A stretch of 36,053 nt of DNA from Rhodospirillales bacterium (GTDB lineage: Bacteria; Pseudomonadota; Alphaproteobacteria; Reyranellales; Reyranellaceae): NCBI GenBank assembly GCA_016185145.1, contig JACPOB010000020.1:1-36053 (forward strand). The letters are read 5' to 3'. Made by a program: the position numbers and the translations under genes. Positions 34,051 to 36,053 of the stretch are shown one piece after another. Within the stretch, counting starts at the first letter, position 1. Each line of letters opens with the position of its first letter. The notes under the pieces are model-generated. The model was not told the DNA's origin, searched no databases, and saw only the letters and a list, made by a program, of their open reading frames with translations.

Positions 34051-35865
34051 ATGCCTTCCCGGATCGAGGACTATGCGTTGATCGGCGATTGCGAGACCGC
34101 GGCCCTGGTGGCGCGCGACGGCTCGCTCGATTGGATGTGCTGGCCGCGCTTCGACTCGGACGCCTGCTTCGCCGCCCTGCTCGGTACGCCGGAGCACGGG
34201 CGATGGCGGCTGGCGCCGTTCGCCGGCTGCCGCGACGTCACGCGCCGCTATCTCGGCGACACGCTGATCCTCGAGACGCGCTTCGAGACCGAGCAGGGTG
34301 TCGCCAGGCTGGTCGACTTCATGCCGCCGCGCAGCGGCCATTCCGACGTCGTCCGCATGGTCGTGGGCGAGAGCGGCAGCGTCGCCATGCACATGCAGCT
34401 CTCCGTCCGCTTCGGGTACGGCTCGCGCGTGCCCTGGATCGACCGGCAGGAAGACGACACGCTACGCATCATCGCCGGCGCCGACCAGGTGGTGCTGCGC
34501 AGCGGCGCGAAGGTGAGCGTGGCGGACAATTGTGTCGAGAGCGACTTCGTCGTCGCCGCGGGCGAGACCGTGGCCTTCACCCTGACCTATGCGGCATCCC
34601 ATCTCGCGCCGCCCGAACCGATCGACCCCGAGCAGGCATTCGCCGCGACGAAACGTTTCTGGGAGGACTGGGCGGCCAAGGCGAGCGTCGCGGCCGGCGA
34701 GCGGCACCACGCCATCATGCGCTCGCTGATCACGCTCAAGGCCCTGACCTATGCCCCGAGCGGCGGCATCGTCGCCGCGCCGACCACCAGCCTGCCCGAG
34801 ACGCTGGGCGGCATCCGCAACTGGGACTACCGGTTCTGCTGGTTGCGCGATGCCACCCTGTCGCTGCTCGCCCTGATGAACGGCGGCTACTACGAGGAGG
34901 CGGCGGCGTGGCGCGACTGGCTGCTGCGCGCCGTCGCCGGCGTGCCGCCGCAGGCGCAGATCATGTACAGCATCACCGGCGAGAACCGGCTGACCGAATG
35001 GGAGGTCGGCTGGCTGCCGGGCTACGAGGGCGCGCGGCCGGTGCGCATCGGCAACGGTGCGCACGGCCAGCTGCAGCTCGACGTCTACGGCGAGGTCATG
35101 GACGCGCTCTACCAGGCGAGCCGCGGCGGCATCGCCGGCAGCGAGGACGCGTGGAACCTGATGCAGGCCTTCCTGTCGCACCTGACGTCGATCTGGCGCG
35201 AGCCCGATCGCGGCATCTGGGAAAGCCGCGCGGCGCCGCGCCATTTCACCTTCAGCAAGATCATGGCCTGGGTCGCCTTCGACCGCGGCGCCAAGTTCGC
35301 CCGCGAATTCGGGGTGAAAGGGCCGATCGAGCGCTGGAGCGCGGTGGCGCGAGAGATCCACGACGACGTCTGCCGCCGGGGCTTCGATGCCGAGCTGGGA
35401 AGCTTCGTGCAGTCCTACGGCTCGAAGTGGCTCGACGGCAGCCTGCTGCTGATCCCGACCACCGGCTTCCTGCCGCCCGACGATCCGCGCATCCTGGGCA
35501 CCATCCGCGCGGTCGAAGGACGACTGCTGCAGGACGGCTTCGTGATGCGCCACGATCCGGCCGAGATCGAGACCGGGCTGGCGCACGGCGAAGGGGCGTT
35601 CCTCGCCTGCTCCTTCTGGCTGGTCGATGCGATGGTGATGACGGGACGCGCCGACGAGGGCCAGCGGCTGTTCGATCGGCTGCTCGCGCTGCGCAACGAC
35701 CTCGGGCTGCTGTCGGAAGAGTACGATGTGGCCGCGCAACGCCTGGTCGGCAATTTCCCGCAGGCCTTCTCGCATGTCGCGCTCGTGAACTCGGCCTACA
35801 ACCTGGCCCGCATCAGCAAGCCCGCCGAGCAGCGTGCCGGCGAGCACGCGGTGGCCGGCCAGTGA
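34051..35865 (+). CDS. glycoside hydrolase family 15 protein (glucoamylase/trehalase-like)
   Basis: 604 residues with the architecture of bacterial GH15 enzymes: an N-terminal beta-sandwich (PSRIEDYALIGDCETAALVA to about 210) and a C-terminal (alpha/alpha)6 barrel. Barrel motifs are GGIRNWDYRFCWLRDATLSL, EVGWLPGYEGARPVRIGNGA and GLAHGEGAFLACSFWLVDAM, which hold the usual acid and base carboxylates. It probably cleaves trehalose or short alpha-glucans in the cytoplasm, since no signal peptide is seen. ATG 34024 is an alternative start adding nine residues. No partner trehalose genes are in view. Confidence 0.93.
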   Translation: MPSRIEDYALIGDCETAALVARDGSLDWMCWPRFDSDACFAALLGTPEHGRWRLAPFAGCRDVTRRYLGDTLILETRFETEQGVARLVDFMPPRSGHSDVVRMVVGESGSVAMHMQLSVRFGYGSRVPWIDRQEDDTLRIIAGADQVVLRSGAKVSVADNCVESDFVVAAGETVAFTLTYAASHLAPPEPIDPEQAFAATKRFWEDWAAKASVAAGERHHAIMRSLITLKALTYAPSGGIVAAPTTSLPETLGGIRNWDYRFCWLRDATLSLLALMNGGYYEEAAAWRDWLLRAVAGVPPQAQIMYSITGENRLTEWEVGWLPGYEGARPVRIGNGAHGQLQLDVYGEVMDALYQASRGGIAGSEDAWNLMQAFLSHLTSIWREPDRGIWESRAAPRHFTFSKIMAWVAFDRGAKFAREFGVKGPIERWSAVAREIHDDVCRRGFDAELGSFVQSYGSKWLDGSLLLIPTTGFLPPDDPRILGTIRAVEGRLLQDGFVMRHDPAEIETGLAHGEGAFLACSFWLVDAMVMTGRADEGQRLFDRLLALRNDLGLLSEEYDVAAQRLVGNFPQAFSHVALVNSAYNLARISKPAEQRAGEHAVAGQ

Positions 35866-35888
35866 GCGCAGGCTTGCGTCTGTGCGCC

Positions 35889-36053
35889 TTAGAAGTTCAG
35901 CCGAAGACCGAGATTGAGCGCATGGTTGTCGGCGCCCGAGCCGATGTCGCCGTCGTAGCGCAGGTAGAGCTGTGTGGCGGTGGCCACATTGGCACTGGCC
36001 TGGAAGCCGATCACCGCCGCGTCGCGCTGCGGCGTCGCGCCGTAGAGGGTGAA
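35889..36053 (-). CDS. outer-membrane beta-barrel/autotransporter C-terminus (partial)
   Basis: Only the last 54 residues are in the window. They show alternating amphipathic strands (AAVIGFQASANVATATQLYL, RYDGDIGSGADNHALNLGLR) and end in LNF, with the terminal Phe needed for recognition by the BAM complex. The pattern fits an autotransporter-type barrel or a related porin. The gene continues beyond the right edge. Confidence 0.8.
   Translation of the reverse strand, partial: FTLYGATPQRDAAVIGFQASANVATATQLYLRYDGDIGSGADNHALNLGLRLNF

Overview
The window looks like chromosome of a GC-rich alphaproteobacterium. Support comes from a NDUFA9-type complex I accessory protein, a GTTC-N7-GTTC SOS box in front of dinB, an Azospirillum-like glutamate synthase, an orphan Bug/TctC binding protein and the hsp20-DUF1150-ptsN-rpoN neighbourhood. 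A Reyranella-like or other Rhodospirillales/Hyphomicrobiales lineage is my best guess, but the sequence alone does not prove it. No phage, insertion sequence, CRISPR array or rRNA was seen.

Layout. 1-2000: heparinase II/III family protein (minus). 2100-2930: small heat-shock protein, with a candidate RpoH promoter and ROSE-like leader, then DUF1150. 3000-5950 (minus): ptsN, rpoN, RNase D and tRNA-Leu(CAG). 6000-7000: NDUFA9-like protein. 7250-14165: glutamate synthase small (gltD) and large (gltB) subunits, separated by a glutathione S-transferase and a 4-oxalocrotonate tautomerase. 14200-15880: EamA transporter and alpha/beta hydrolase. 16000-18730: ABC importer of the nitrate/sulfonate/taurine class behind a textbook sigma-54 promoter. 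18750-19420: vapBC. 19540-21360: 3-oxoacid CoA-transferase A and B, then an SRPBCC protein. 21430-22700: dinB. 22700-25000: LysM-like membrane protein, thermonuclease, DUF6152 and DUF6644-like proteins. 25020-29066: a 1348-residue type I-secreted beta-helix protein. 29300-31400: Bug binding protein and a broken ompA. 31570-35865: YghU-type GST, small membrane protein, DUF899, GFA enzyme and GH15 hydrolase. 35889-36053: C-terminal end of an outer-membrane beta-barrel.

A nitrogen theme runs through the left half: sigma-54, its PTS-Ntr partner PtsN, glutamate synthase with a weaker sigma-54-like site, and an ABC importer with a full-consensus sigma-54 promoter.

Another feature is the density of intergenic palindromic repeats of at least five families. 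Two copies intrude on genes: one covers the expected start of the EamA gene, and one supplies the start region of the ABC permease. The most noteworthy observations are the ROSE-like leader of hsp20, the sigma-54 promoter, the EamA gene without a normal start codon in frame behind gltB, the ompA gene with an internal deletion and frameshift, the apparently leaderless vapBC transcript, and the duplicated beta-helix RTX protein.
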